Shown one piece after another: positions 34,848 to 44,170 of a DNA stretch of 64,000 nucleotides. A program made the position numbers and the translations under genes. Location of the stretch: positions 1 to 64,000 of the forward strand of contig CAZMBP010000071.1 of NCBI GenBank assembly GCA_964564545.1. The letters run 5' to 3'. Within the stretch, counting starts at the first letter, position 1. Every line of letters begins with the position of its first letter. This stretch comes from CAJQQY01 sp964564545. Lineage in GTDB: Bacteria > Bacteroidota > Bacteroidia > Chitinophagales > Saprospiraceae. A model generated the notes under the pieces. It was not told the DNA's origin. It searched no databases and worked only from the letters and a program-made list of their open reading frames with translations.

Positions 34848-37151
34848 ATGAAAATAATTCGATTAATTACTTTCCTATTTTTATGTTTTTTCTTTTTTGG
34901 AAAAAAAACAAATGCACAAACTCCTGAATTAATTATTTCTGAAATCATGTATAATCCTCCTGAAGATGGAGCAGATTCATTGGAATTTATCGAAATTTAT
35001 AATAATGAAAATACATCGGTCAATCTTTCAGGAATTGAATTTAATCAAGGTATTACTCATTCATTTCCCAATATTGAAATTGCCCCACAAAACTATTTTG
35101 TTCTGGCAAAAGATTCGGTAGCTTTCCAAAACACCTTTGGAACTTTTGCTTTCCAATGGGAATCAGGAACGCTGAGTAATAATGGTGAAACCTTGGAGTT
35201 AGTCGATGCTAACGGAATCTCAATTGATATAGTGGAGTATCAAAATACAGTACCGACAAATGGACTGGGAGCTTCGTTAGTACTTTGTGATTTACAGAAT
35301 GATAACAATATATTTACAAATTGGGAATCATCAACGACAGCAACAGGAATAACTATCAATGAAAAGGAAATCATTGCCAATCCATTCGCAGCATCGAATT
35401 GTCCGGCTGGACCAATCATCAGTTTTTTAGAACCATCAATAAGTATTTTAGAAGATGATCTAGTGATTGAAATTTCGATAGTTGTAGAAAATGGGAATTC
35501 AAATTCTACTGAGGTTACTTTTCAGATGGATGCTAATTCTGATGCTATTTTGAATGAAGATTTTTCCTTACCTCTTGCCCCACCAATTAGCATAATTTTT
35601 CCGGCGGGAATTGAGAAAGATACCCAAATAATTAATTTACAACTATTGGAAGATCTCGATATTGAATCAAATGAAATGGTCAGTTTTTCATTGGTCAATC
35701 CATCTAATAATGCAATTGTAAATCCCATGCACCAAACTTTCGAATTGATAATTGAAGATGATGACGCTACCCTACCCGATTTGATGATTTCGGAAATCAT
35801 GTATAATCCTCCAGAAACAGGAAGTGATTCAACTGAGTTTATTGAAATCTATAATAATGATATTTTGGATGTCAACTTGGTGAATTATTATTTTTCAGAA
35901 GGGATCAATTTCACCTTTCCAGAGGTGATTTTAGCATCTGGTGAATATATTGTTATAGCCCGTGATTCCTTAGCTTTTGCACATTATTATGGATTTGCTC
36001 CCTTGCAATGGACTAGTGGAAGTTTGACTAATTCTGGAGAGATATTAGAATTAAGAAATGCAGGTGGAAGTGTGGCAGATTATGTGGAATATTCCAATAC
36101 CGCAGCTTGGTCAGAACTCGCCAATGGAATGGGATCTTCGCTTGTACTTTGTGATGTCAATGAGAATAACAATGATCCTACAAATTGGAATTCTTCAATT
36201 TCTTCAGCTGGAATTTCGATTGAAGGGTTTGACCTGACAGCTGATCCAAATATGGAAAATGAATGTTTCGTTCCGTTATCTCCATATCCAACTAGAGAAA
36301 TTGGATTGATGACTACAATAAATAATGATGGAGAAATAGATTCTCTTAACCGAAAATGCGAACTACAAGGAATCGTCTATGGAGTGAATTTAAATGAGTC
36401 AAACAATGGATTGCAATTCGTCTTGATTGATGGAAATGGAGATGGGATTACGGTTTATAACAATTCAACTACATTCGGATACTTCGTGGCAGAAGGTGAT
36501 GAAATATTGGTTCAAGGTACAATCACTCAATTCAATGGATTGGCTGAAATTATTCCGGATACACTTTTTGTTTTATCAAATAACAATATTCTTACAACCC
36601 CAACAGAAGTAACAATTTTAAATGAATCTACTGAGTCACAATTAATCGAAATAAAAAACTTAACTATTGTAGATCCAAACAATTGGGATAATTCAGATCC
36701 AAATGGTTTTAACGTGGAAGTCACCAATGGGATTGAAATTTTTGAAATGAGAATTGATCAGGATGTTGATTTGTTTAACATGACGGTTCCAAACTTTTCA
36801 TTTAATCTAACTGGTTTGGGTGGACAATATGATTCGGATAATCCTTTTTTGGAAGGGTATCAAATTCTACCTAGATATTTTGAGGATTTGGAAATGATAA
36901 CCTCAATTAATGAATTAGATACTATATTTGAAATTGAAGTTTTTCCAAATCCAGTTTCTACTTCTTTAAACATTAGGATGAAAAATCTGGTAGATAAACT
37001 AGTCGTTCAAAATGCCTTAGGACAAGTAATTTATGCTAATTATTCTCCTCAATTATTTGAAAGAATGAGTACTCAAAGTTGGTCTTCTGGAATTTACTTT
37101 CTATCCGTTTTTTCAAAAAAAGAAAAAACGACATATAAAATTTTAAAATAA
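34848..37151 (+). CDS. Secreted lamin-tail-domain protein with T9SS sorting domain
   Basis: A 767-residue protein. The signal peptide ends KTNAQ at about residue 24. Two lamin-tail domains begin ELIISEIMYNPPEDGADSLE and LMISEIMYNPPETGSDSTE (about residues 28 and 322), separated by a Calx-beta-like stretch (about 190-310). An OB-like or beta section follows, then a type A T9SS sorting domain (EVFPNPVSTSLNIRM, SSGIYFLSVFSKKE). LTDs are common in Bacteroidota exoproteins with nucleases or adhesins, but no catalytic domain is seen, so an adhesive or structural role is likely. Confidence 0.9.
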   Translation: MKIIRLITFLFLCFFFFGKKTNAQTPELIISEIMYNPPEDGADSLEFIEIYNNENTSVNLSGIEFNQGITHSFPNIEIAPQNYFVLAKDSVAFQNTFGTFAFQWESGTLSNNGETLELVDANGISIDIVEYQNTVPTNGLGASLVLCDLQNDNNIFTNWESSTTATGITINEKEIIANPFAASNCPAGPIISFLEPSISILEDDLVIEISIVVENGNSNSTEVTFQMDANSDAILNEDFSLPLAPPISIIFPAGIEKDTQIINLQLLEDLDIESNEMVSFSLVNPSNNAIVNPMHQTFELIIEDDDATLPDLMISEIMYNPPETGSDSTEFIEIYNNDILDVNLVNYYFSEGINFTFPEVILASGEYIVIARDSLAFAHYYGFAPLQWTSGSLTNSGEILELRNAGGSVADYVEYSNTAAWSELANGMGSSLVLCDVNENNNDPTNWNSSISSAGISIEGFDLTADPNMENECFVPLSPYPTREIGLMTTINNDGEIDSLNRKCELQGIVYGVNLNESNNGLQFVLIDGNGDGITVYNNSTTFGYFVAEGDEILVQGTITQFNGLAEIIPDTLFVLSNNNILTTPTEVTILNESTESQLIEIKNLTIVDPNNWDNSDPNGFNVEVTNGIEIFEMRIDQDVDLFNMTVPNFSFNLTGLGGQYDSDNPFLEGYQILPRYFEDLEMITSINELDTIFEIEVFPNPVSTSLNIRMKNLVDKLVVQNALGQVIYANYSPQLFERMSTQSWSSGIYFLSVFSKKEKTTYKILK

Positions 37152-37167
37152 AATATATTTCAGCAAA

Positions 37168-37194
37168 AATGAGGAGGAAAAAGTCCTCTTCATT
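37168..37194 (+). terminator. Terminator of the lamin-tail protein gene
   Basis: 11-bp arms (37168-37178 / 37184-37194, one mismatch), a 5-nt loop and a trailing tttt. It lies 17 bp past the stop. Confidence 0.75.
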
Positions 37195-37289
37195 TTTTAG
37201 TTATTTTTCATAAAATAAATCTTCTCTTCAAACATTTTTTATAGCTTAGTAAATAATCAAATTTCAATTAATATAATTCGCTATAAAGC

Positions 37290-38462
37290 ATGTATCTGGT
37301 TTTTCCCAATTTTAATCTTTACAGTTTAACCTTATTAATTTTTGTGGGGCAAGGATTAATATTTGCTTTACTTTTACTCAAAAGGTATTTTAACCAAAAA
37401 CACTTATCTGATTTATTCCTTTCACTACTTTTAATTATTACAGGTTATCATTCCACGACTTACATTATTGGGTTTATGGATTGGTATGATACTTATCGAA
37501 ATACAAAAATCAATTATTGGCTGATCAATTTTATTTTGGCCGTAGGTCCACTTATCTATTTTTATATCAAAAGTCTGACACAACCAAAGTTTAAATTTAA
37601 AGGGATAGACTATTTACATTTTTCACCTGCCCTACTCTATTTTGTTTATCGAGTGGGAGTATTTATTTACGATGCCTCACTTCCAGGATTTGATAATGTA
37701 CAAAACGGGTGGTTTATCAGTAATATTCATGAGTTATATATTTCCCCAGTTATAAATTATGCGACAGAGTTAAGTATGATTATTTATTTGACTTTAGCTG
37801 TTCGACAATTTTTGAAGTATCGCAAAAATATTGTTCACTTTTTTTCCAATACCTATAATGTTGAATTGAATTGGTTAAGAAATTTTCTGTTAGTCTACAC
37901 CGCACTATATGTTTTTGGTTTATTTATCCGAATTACTGATTATTCATTTTTTGATAATTTTTGGAAACAAAGATGGTGGGCATTCTTAGCCGGTTCCTTA
38001 ACGATGATTTATGTAGGAATGATGAGTTATTTTTCGGATTTATCGAAGCTGTATAATTTGGAAGCGCCAACTGATAAAGATTTGTCATTAAACTCCAATT
38101 CTAAACCTGAAAAAGAGGTGGTTTCTAATGAATTACAGCAGCAGATTTCAACCTATATGGAAGAAGAAAAACCATTTTTAAATCCAGAAATAACATTACC
38201 AGAATTAGCAAAAGATTTAAAGATTAGCACTAATCAATTATCCCAAATCATTAATGCTGACTTTGGAAAAAACTTCAATGAATTCATCAATGAATATAGA
38301 GTCGAGATGTTTAAATCTAAACTCAAAGATGGGTCTGTTCAACACCTTTCATTACTAGGCATTGCTATGGAATGTGGATTCAATAGTAAAGCTACTTTTA
38401 ATCGGGTTTTCAAAAAAGTAACCCAAGTTTCTCCTTCCGAATATCAAAAAAGTCTTAGCTAA
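37290..38462 (+). CDS. Membrane-bound AraC-type regulator (7TM + HTH)
   Basis: A 390-residue protein. About seven hydrophobic segments fill residues 8-245, followed by a linker and a C-terminal AraC-type double HTH (LPELAKDLKISTNQLSQIIN, then LLGIAMECGFNSKATFNRVF, end SPSEYQK). The membrane part would sense a signal or ligand and the cytoplasmic part bind DNA, a design common in Bacteroidota. The next gene (secreted, 38642) is in the same direction after 179 bp and is a candidate target. Confidence 0.87.
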   Translation: MYLVFPNFNLYSLTLLIFVGQGLIFALLLLKRYFNQKHLSDLFLSLLLIITGYHSTTYIIGFMDWYDTYRNTKINYWLINFILAVGPLIYFYIKSLTQPKFKFKGIDYLHFSPALLYFVYRVGVFIYDASLPGFDNVQNGWFISNIHELYISPVINYATELSMIIYLTLAVRQFLKYRKNIVHFFSNTYNVELNWLRNFLLVYTALYVFGLFIRITDYSFFDNFWKQRWWAFLAGSLTMIYVGMMSYFSDLSKLYNLEAPTDKDLSLNSNSKPEKEVVSNELQQQISTYMEEEKPFLNPEITLPELAKDLKISTNQLSQIINADFGKNFNEFINEYRVEMFKSKLKDGSVQHLSLLGIAMECGFNSKATFNRVFKKVTQVSPSEYQKSLS

Positions 38463-38641
38463 AAAATGTGGTTCTAATCTCAACATATTTTTTCAGAAAA
38501 ATTTCCAACGAAAAATTATCATTTCCATTTTTTATGGCTCAAATCATCATTTTGAGCCGTCTCAAATTATTTTAGGTCGATTTTACAAGGGTTTTAATGG
38601 ATTTTTGAGTCATCATTAATTCAAAAAACTAATTTTAAAAA

Positions 38642-39178
38642 ATGAAAAAGACATCTAAAATCAATCTACTTAGCTTATTATTTTTAGCAAGCCTATTAAT
38701 TAATTCCACCATTTATGCTCAAAGTCTAGCTGTTCAAAATTCAGATTTTGAAGGTATTAATCAAAATTGGACAGGTCAATTGCAATATCTCAATTATGGT
38801 GATGACAAAAGCATTGTAAAGATTCATTGCACCTTGAAAACTGATTTTAAGAAAGGAAAAATTAAGTCAATTATTGAGTTTAATGAATTGGATAAAAAGG
38901 GTAAAAAAATGACAAGTAAGAGTAAATTTCAACTTTCCAAAAATGGAGAATTCTTTCTGATTGATAAAGAAAAATGGGAAGTAGTTTCTATGGAAAAAGC
39001 TGACCAAAACATTCAAATAATCGCTCAGAAAAGAGGCAAGGATAATAACCGAATGGCTGATTTAAAAATCACTTGGACACTTAAAAAGAATCAATCTATA
39101 TCTTGGAAAAAAGACGTTCGATATGATGGTACTGACCAGTTTTTCAATCGAAACTCTTTTAGCTTTTCGAAAAAATAA
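38642..39178 (+). CDS. Secreted hypothetical protein (178 aa)
   Basis: A 178-residue protein with a signal peptide (LLFLASLLINSTIYAQ) and a lysine-rich mature part predicted to be beta-stranded (GQLQYLNYGDDKSIVKIHC, then WEVVSMEKADQNIQIIAQKR). It resembles small lipocalin-like domains in strand pattern, but no family is claimed. It lies downstream of the 7TM-AraC gene, which may regulate it. Confidence 0.6.
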   Translation: MKKTSKINLLSLLFLASLLINSTIYAQSLAVQNSDFEGINQNWTGQLQYLNYGDDKSIVKIHCTLKTDFKKGKIKSIIEFNELDKKGKKMTSKSKFQLSKNGEFFLIDKEKWEVVSMEKADQNIQIIAQKRGKDNNRMADLKITWTLKKNQSISWKKDVRYDGTDQFFNRNSFSFSKK

Positions 39179-39211
39179 ATTATAAAAACAGGAGTCATCT
39201 TTTTACCTGTT

Positions 39212-39321
39212 AACAGTTTTCGCTCCAGTAAAGGTGAAAATGTTAAATTGAAATTTCAAATACCAACTATTTAGTTAAATTGAGCATAAGCAATTTAACA
39301 ATTAGCGAAGCGAAAATAGTT
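39212..39321. repeat. Nested inverted repeat (110 bp)
   Basis: Outer arms aacagttttcgct (39212-39224) and 39309-39321 pair with two mismatches. Inside, tgttaaattg (39241-39250) pairs perfectly with 39291-39300. No ORF is present. Same overall plan as the elements at 3-165 and 7695-7804, without sequence identity. Confidence 0.45.
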
Positions 39322-39404
39322 TAGAAGCAAGTTTGATTCCTACTAAAAAAAACATCTTAAATTTCCAAATTAAAATTTCGGGAGGACTCATCTAATATTT
39401 CAAC

Positions 39405-40337
39405 CTAATTTTCAATTAATTGAATTAAACGTTTTTGCAATTCTCCATTTGGGTATTTTCCAAAACCTGCTTGAACGTTATCCTTCATATGTTTTGCTTT
39501 TGAAGTACCTGGAATCACACAATTTACTGCAGGATGAGCTAGAATGAATTTTAGAAAAATTTGCCCCCAACTTTCCGCATCAAATTCTTTTGTCCAAGTT
39601 GGAATCGATTCTCCTTTTACTTTTCTAAATAAAGAGCCTCCCTCGTATGGACGGTTAATTATTACAGCGATACCTTTATCTTGAGCCAATGGTAAAATTC
39701 TTTCAGCTGCATCTCGAACGGCGAGGTTATAGTTGATTTGGATAAAATCAAGTTTTTCATTTTTCATGATTTTTTCCATTTCAGCATAACCACCTCTATG
39801 ATAATGAGTGATTCCAATATTTCGAATTTTACCTTCTTCTTTCCATTTATATAAAGTCTTCATATGAGTTTTCCAATCTACCAAGTTATGGATTTGCATC
39901 AGATCCATTGGCGTTGCTCCCATCAAGTTCATGGAAGTATGCATTTGATCAATGCCTTCTTCTTTTCCGGTTGTCCAAACTTTCGTTGCTTCGAAGATTT
40001 TATTTTTTATTTCTAATTCAGTAGTTAATTCTCCAACTACTTTTTCTGATCGGCCATACATTGGTGATGAATCAATTACTGAACCTCCGCTCTCAACTAA
40101 TATTTTTAAAACTTCTTTTAATGGATTTCTTTCTACTTGAGAATTACCAACATCAAAACTTTGCCATGTTCCAACTCCCACAACTGGCAATAATTTTCCG
40201 CTTGAAGGTATTTTTCGTGTATTCATAGTTACATTTTTTAGCTCACCTAAAAGTGAGGGAACCAATAAGGAAGATACTCCTAAGGACATCCATTTTGCTG
40301 CTTCTCTTCTTGAGATATTACTCCATGCATTTTCCAT
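39405..40337 (-). CDS. Tat-exported aldo/keto reductase
   Basis: A protein of about 310 residues. The N-terminus has a twin-arginine signal (ISRREAAKWMSLGVSSLLVP), so export in folded form with bound cofactor is likely. The reductase domain has VVGVGTWQSFDVG, the catalytic-region IDSSPMYGRSEKVVGE (Asp/Tyr of the AKR tetrad), LMQIHNLVDWK (His) and IPGTSKAKHMKDN near the NADPH site. The ATG at 40337 places the twin Arg near the start; an ATG at 40388 would add 17 residues. The physiological substrate is unknown. Confidence 0.85.
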   Translation of the reverse strand: MENAWSNISRREAAKWMSLGVSSLLVPSLLGELKNVTMNTRKIPSSGKLLPVVGVGTWQSFDVGNSQVERNPLKEVLKILVESGGSVIDSSPMYGRSEKVVGELTTELEIKNKIFEATKVWTTGKEEGIDQMHTSMNLMGATPMDLMQIHNLVDWKTHMKTLYKWKEEGKIRNIGITHYHRGGYAEMEKIMKNEKLDFIQINYNLAVRDAAERILPLAQDKGIAVIINRPYEGGSLFRKVKGESIPTWTKEFDAESWGQIFLKFILAHPAVNCVIPGTSKAKHMKDNVQAGFGKYPNGELQKRLIQLIEN

Positions 40338-40477
40338 GATTAATTTTTTAGGCTTCAAAGGTTTGCTAAAGTTATCACAAAAACTCAAAACTTAAAAAAC
40401 GAGAATTTACAAAGCACCAAATATATTGATACCCAAAAAAACTGATAATCAATTATTTAGAAACTAATTTTCAAAAA

Positions 40478-40514
40478 AAAGTGGTGTTAGCTCCTAATTT
40501 GCTAACACCACTTT
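40478..40514 (-). terminator. Terminator of the EI24/PspA-like gene cluster
   Basis: Perfect 14-bp arms (40478-40491 / 40501-40514) with a 9-nt loop. Read on the minus strand it ends in a T run (complement of 40473-40480). It lies 28 bp after the last gene of the four-gene cluster. Confidence 0.85.
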
Positions 40515-40541
40515 CTTTTGATTATTTAAATTCCATTTTTC

Positions 40542-41342
40542 TCAAAAAGCATTTTCTACAAAAACCTCTTCTAAAGAATCATCTTTTTTATCTAATTCAT
40601 GCATCGTTATTGTTGCAGTCACCGCAGCTAAAAGTGGTGCTAAAAAAGCACCTAGAACAGGAAGTAACATTAATACATAAACTACTATCCCAATTCCAAT
40701 AGATACTCCCGTGTATTGCCGAGTATATTTAAAACTTTGCTTGATGGTCATATGGTAAATTTCGTTGTAGTTGTCAATAATTACAAATCCTAAGAAGAAA
40801 CATTGAATAACAAAATTCACCCCAGGTTTTATGACTTCGATTCCCAAAATTGAAAGTCCTACTCCAGCTAAAACAGTAGAAAAAGTCTCCATTACATAGG
40901 CAAATAAAACCACTTTAAACATTCGAACTTGTGCTTGAATAAATGAATTCAAACTCGCTTCTGCTTTTTCCCCTGTCAAGATTTCTAAGGTCTTTCTAGC
41001 AAAATGAAAAATCACAACTTCCATCAAAATCAAAATCGCATACTTAAAACCACTCATCATAAAAAGGTCATAACCTTCATCAATTGTATTCCCAATCAAG
41101 TTGCCAACAGTATTAAACGATATTCCTTTTTCTGAAGTCTGATTAAAAAAGTCATTAAAAACTCCTGCAAACTTTAAGCTTACAGCTACACCTAATAACA
41201 ATAAAAATTTTGTTACCCAACTATAATCAAGAAAACCCTTCCACAACTTATTCGTTTTGATGAAAGGGAAAACGTCACGATAATTTTTAATCGTGATTAA
41301 AAAATCTCTTTTGAAAAATTGAAGGGAAGTAAGTAAATCCAT
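40542..41342 (-). CDS. EI24/CysZ-like integral membrane protein
   Basis: A 266-residue protein with about five to six hydrophobic segments. The final part, VLMLLPVLGAFLAPLLAAVTAT, matches the conserved end of EI24/CysZ-like proteins. CysZ itself carries sulfate, but Bacteroidota EI24 proteins are mostly uncharacterised and a transport role is not claimed. It is the last gene of a minus-strand cluster with a PspA-like protein, 73 bp downstream of that gene, with a hairpin in the gap. Confidence 0.7.
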   Translation of the reverse strand: MDLLTSLQFFKRDFLITIKNYRDVFPFIKTNKLWKGFLDYSWVTKFLLLLGVAVSLKFAGVFNDFFNQTSEKGISFNTVGNLIGNTIDEGYDLFMMSGFKYAILILMEVVIFHFARKTLEILTGEKAEASLNSFIQAQVRMFKVVLFAYVMETFSTVLAGVGLSILGIEVIKPGVNFVIQCFFLGFVIIDNYNEIYHMTIKQSFKYTRQYTGVSIGIGIVVYVLMLLPVLGAFLAPLLAAVTATITMHELDKKDDSLEEVFVENAF

Positions 41343-41369
41343 TACAATGTTTCTCGTTGTTAATAACTT

Positions 41370-41407
41370 GTAAGTTGATTGTTATAATTTTACAACAATC
41401 AACTTAC
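41370..41407. repeat. Hairpin between the PspA-like and EI24-like genes
   Basis: Perfect 14-bp arms (41370-41383 / 41394-41407). On the minus strand no T run follows, so it is more likely an mRNA-stabilising or processing hairpin inside the operon than a full terminator. Confidence 0.55.
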
Positions 41408-41415
41408 ATAAAAAT

Positions 41416-42435
41416 CTATTCAAATAAATTCTCGTAATTGTCAGAACTACCTTCTTGTCGAGTCTGTGGTCGAGCGACTTCACTATTCAAATCCAAAGTC
41501 TCTGTCGAAGAACTATCTCCCATTAATAGAAGATTACTTTTCTTTTCATACTCTTCCAACATCTTAATTCCTTCCTCCTCAAAAATTCCATTTTGTAAAT
41601 CGATCGAATCCATAAATCCAGAAGACATTTCCATAAATCTCTCCATTTCACCGACTTTATTCGCTACATCATCAGCAACTCTTTCCATTGCCATATCAAA
41701 CATTGCTCGTTTATCTGGATCTCCCGAAATCACACTCATCGCAGATTTCATCGCAGAATGAGATCCACGAATTGCTTTCCGCTCTTGTTTTTTTAATTCA
41801 ACATTATCCTTAGTATCTTCCAATAAGATCTCAGAATTTTGATACATCTTGGAAAGGATTCGATACAAAATCTGCATTCGATTATGCAATGTATCGTACT
41901 TTGCATTCACTTCTTTAAGACGAGCCGCTTTTCTACTTGACAAGATCATTTGCTTCTCCATTCCCTTTTCCTTTGCTTTACTTGCCAATTTCATATTAGT
42001 CATGATCTCAGTTGAATTTTTATCCATAATACCTTTCAACTTTCGCATTTGACCTTTAAGCGCTCCAATTTGTTCGCTCATCTTCCGAAGGTTACTTTTC
42101 AAATCATCTACATAACTTTCCAATATTCCAATTGGATCGATGTTCACAAAAATACCAGTCACCTTACGCATCACGCTTTTATACATATACCAAATAAGGT
42201 TACGCATCTTAGGATCAAGAATCATATAAAGTACTGCTCCCAAAACAGCCAAGGTGGCTACTAAACTAAGCGTACCAGCAAATAATCCTAAAATCTTATC
42301 AAGATTAGTGGCTATCCCATACCCCGCCAATCCTAAAAAAGCCATTAAAAAAACTGCTCCCGTTACACCTTCTGGTTTTGACCAAAATGATTTTTTTGCG
42401 AATTCATTATTATCAAAAGGAGTCATATCTGCCAT
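41416..42435 (-). CDS. Membrane-anchored coiled-coil protein with PspA/ESCRT-III-like layout
   Basis: A 339-residue protein. Two hydrophobic segments (about 24-43 and 48-72) precede a long helical region, about 90-300. This begins DPIGILESYVDDLKSNLRKM and runs through AKEKGMEKQMILSSRKAARL, LEDTKDNVELKKQERKAIRG and AMERVADDVANKVGEMERF. The order (DP start, long hairpin helices, Gly-hinge, 'feR'-like last helix) parallels PspA/Vipp1 proteins. The tail is disordered and acidic. A membrane-remodelling or stress role is inferred from fold reading only. It sits in a four-gene cluster. Confidence 0.6.
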   Translation of the reverse strand: MADMTPFDNNEFAKKSFWSKPEGVTGAVFLMAFLGLAGYGIATNLDKILGLFAGTLSLVATLAVLGAVLYMILDPKMRNLIWYMYKSVMRKVTGIFVNIDPIGILESYVDDLKSNLRKMSEQIGALKGQMRKLKGIMDKNSTEIMTNMKLASKAKEKGMEKQMILSSRKAARLKEVNAKYDTLHNRMQILYRILSKMYQNSEILLEDTKDNVELKKQERKAIRGSHSAMKSAMSVISGDPDKRAMFDMAMERVADDVANKVGEMERFMEMSSGFMDSIDLQNGIFEEEGIKMLEEYEKKSNLLLMGDSSSTETLDLNSEVARPQTRQEGSSDNYENLFE

Positions 42436-42508
42436 ATTTCTTCTAGTTTAATTTTTATAAAAATAAGTATTGTTCAGTTTTTATTGAAAAAATTATTATT
42501 TCAATTGT

Positions 42509-43060
42509 CTAAAGATTCTCATGAATTCCTTCAATATCTTTTTCGATTTGATTCATCACACTTTGATGAGCGAATTCAAATTTTTCTTTGGCTTGATTAA
42601 TCTTTTCAACTGCTGCATTAATCTTTTCATCTGCAGTATCAATAGTTTTTTGGTGCTTACCAATCAGAGCTTCTAATTCTTTGATTTGAGTTTTATATTT
42701 TTCTATTTGAACTTTAAGCTTTTCCACTTCATCCTTTTTACCTGCTACATTTCTAGTAATTTGGTTTTGCATCGCATTCCCAAACTTCTTTCTTTCTCCA
42801 TCCAAAATCTTTTTATAGTGCGCCGCAGTTTCTAATAATTTATCTTTCGTCAATCCAACAGTAGCTGCAGTAGCATAAGCCGATTTCATGGCAGTCGCTT
42901 CATCCAAGTTCATTTTAGCCAAAGCTACCATAGATTGTTTAAATTCGATATAATCAAATCCTGGTAAATTATTTTTCTCCAAAGCATCAGTCAAAATTGA
43001 GATGCTTTTCTCATCCAACATATGATTTTCTCCAAATAATGATTTAAGGTCTTTTGACAT
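42509..43060 (-). CDS. Soluble coiled-coil protein upstream of the PspA-like gene
   Basis: A 183-residue protein. Residues about 1-95 form a helical domain (DEKSISILTDALEKNNLPGF, QSMVALAKMNLDEATAMKSA); residues about 95-183 form a heptad-rich coiled coil (VEKLKVQIEKYKTQIKELEA). There is no signal peptide. It starts 20 bp after the TonB-C gene and is 73 bp before the PspA-like gene, so it is probably a cytoplasmic partner of that protein. The family is not recognised. Confidence 0.65.
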   Translation of the reverse strand: MSKDLKSLFGENHMLDEKSISILTDALEKNNLPGFDYIEFKQSMVALAKMNLDEATAMKSAYATAATVGLTKDKLLETAAHYKKILDGERKKFGNAMQNQITRNVAGKKDEVEKLKVQIEKYKTQIKELEALIGKHQKTIDTADEKINAAVEKINQAKEKFEFAHQSVMNQIEKDIEGIHENL

Positions 43061-43080
43061 TGTAATAATTTGAGTTTGTT

Positions 43081-43929
43081 TTATTGAAATTTAAATGTAA
43101 TCGTTCCACATTCTTCCGGATCCAAACCTTTAGAAAACTTTGTTTTTTGGGCAGCTTCTATTGCCATATTCCTAAGTGTTTTATTAAACGTGGTTGAACC
43201 TCTTTGTGTAAATTTAGCAGTTTTTACATTTCCTTCTAAATCTATACACATTTTTATAACTACTGTTCCTTTTTTAGGATTTTGCCCTCTGACTACAGGA
43301 GGTTGTACCAATGTTCTTTCTTTAAAATTACTTTCCGTAATTACATTGTTATTAATTGGTGTTCCTTTTGACTCTACAACTCCTGACCGTTCAGTCATTT
43401 GTTCTGTTTTAGCAACTCTCAAAGGAACGACCGTGGAATATTCTTCTACCATTTGTTCTTTTGGAGGAGCAGAGTTTCCTTTTAGATTTTTTTCAGTTTC
43501 GCCAATGTAATTTGTGGCAACACTACCGTCCAATTGAAACATAGCAAATTCTAAAATTGCGCTGTCATATTTTTCCTTCTCATTCAAATTTAGATTTTCC
43601 CTAGCATCACTTTCTGCTAATCCTTTTAGCTCTCGGGAAGATCCATTAGTTGGTATACCTAAATAAGTTGGTGATTGAGATTTGCCATTTAAAATAACCA
43701 AAACTCCTTTTATCACAGATTTATCCTTCAATAGAGATCGGAATTCAATACCATTCGAAGCAGTAAATAATGGTTGTATGTCATAACCAGCTTTACCTCC
43801 ATCTAATCCCATTTCTTTTTGGTAAGCATATCCTTTGGTCAAGTATTTATATTCATCCAAGGTCGTCTCACTTTGAGCGAGCAACATAATTGGAAAAAAC
43901 AATAAAATGAAATTGAAGATTTTTTTCAT
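43081..43929 (-). CDS. Secreted protein with a TonB C-terminal-like domain
   Basis: A 282-residue protein with a signal peptide (FNFILLFFPIMLLAQ). The last 75 residues form a TonB C-terminal-type fold (GTVVIKMCIDLEGNVKTAKF, then LRNMAIEAAQKTKF). It lacks an N-terminal uncleaved anchor and proline-rich linker, so it is not a typical energy transducer. The middle has repeated Val/Thr/Ser stretches. It is the first gene of the cluster containing the PspA-like protein; the link is unexplained. Confidence 0.7.
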   Translation of the reverse strand: MKKIFNFILLFFPIMLLAQSETTLDEYKYLTKGYAYQKEMGLDGGKAGYDIQPLFTASNGIEFRSLLKDKSVIKGVLVILNGKSQSPTYLGIPTNGSSRELKGLAESDARENLNLNEKEKYDSAILEFAMFQLDGSVATNYIGETEKNLKGNSAPPKEQMVEEYSTVVPLRVAKTEQMTERSGVVESKGTPINNNVITESNFKERTLVQPPVVRGQNPKKGTVVIKMCIDLEGNVKTAKFTQRGSTTFNKTLRNMAIEAAQKTKFSKGLDPEECGTITFKFQ

Positions 43930-44035
43930 ACCTAAGTTTTATGCATTCAATTTCAAAGGGAATAAATTCAAATGCGATTATAAAAAAATAAAAAATTGAA
44001 ATCTCTTTCAGTATTGTTCGACTAGTGTCCGAAAA

Positions 44036-44170
44036 TAGTCTGCCAACGTAGCTACGGACTTTAGTTGGCAGCAAAAAATTACAAAAAATAAATCACCAAT
44101 CATAGTTTTACAAAAACCAAATAAATTTGACTTGGTAAAGTCTTCGACTTCAGACTAAAGTCTGCAGCTA
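44036..44170. repeat. Palindromic repeat overlapping the sbcC stop codon
   Basis: It contains ctgccaac...gttggcag (44040-44047 / 44064-44071) with an inner gtagctac dyad, and agact/agtct (44152-44163). Its right end, read from the gene, is ATG TAG CTG CAG ACT, so it supplies the last Met codon and stop of sbcC. The similar ending ATG TAG CTG occurs at 56120 in an unrelated gene. It is presumably a dispersed intergenic repeat. Confidence 0.5.

Noticed and set aside
43190..43510. 106-residue plus-strand ORF opposite the TonB-C gene
   Set aside because: It overlaps the conserved C-terminal domain of the minus-strand gene and has no leader or family signature.
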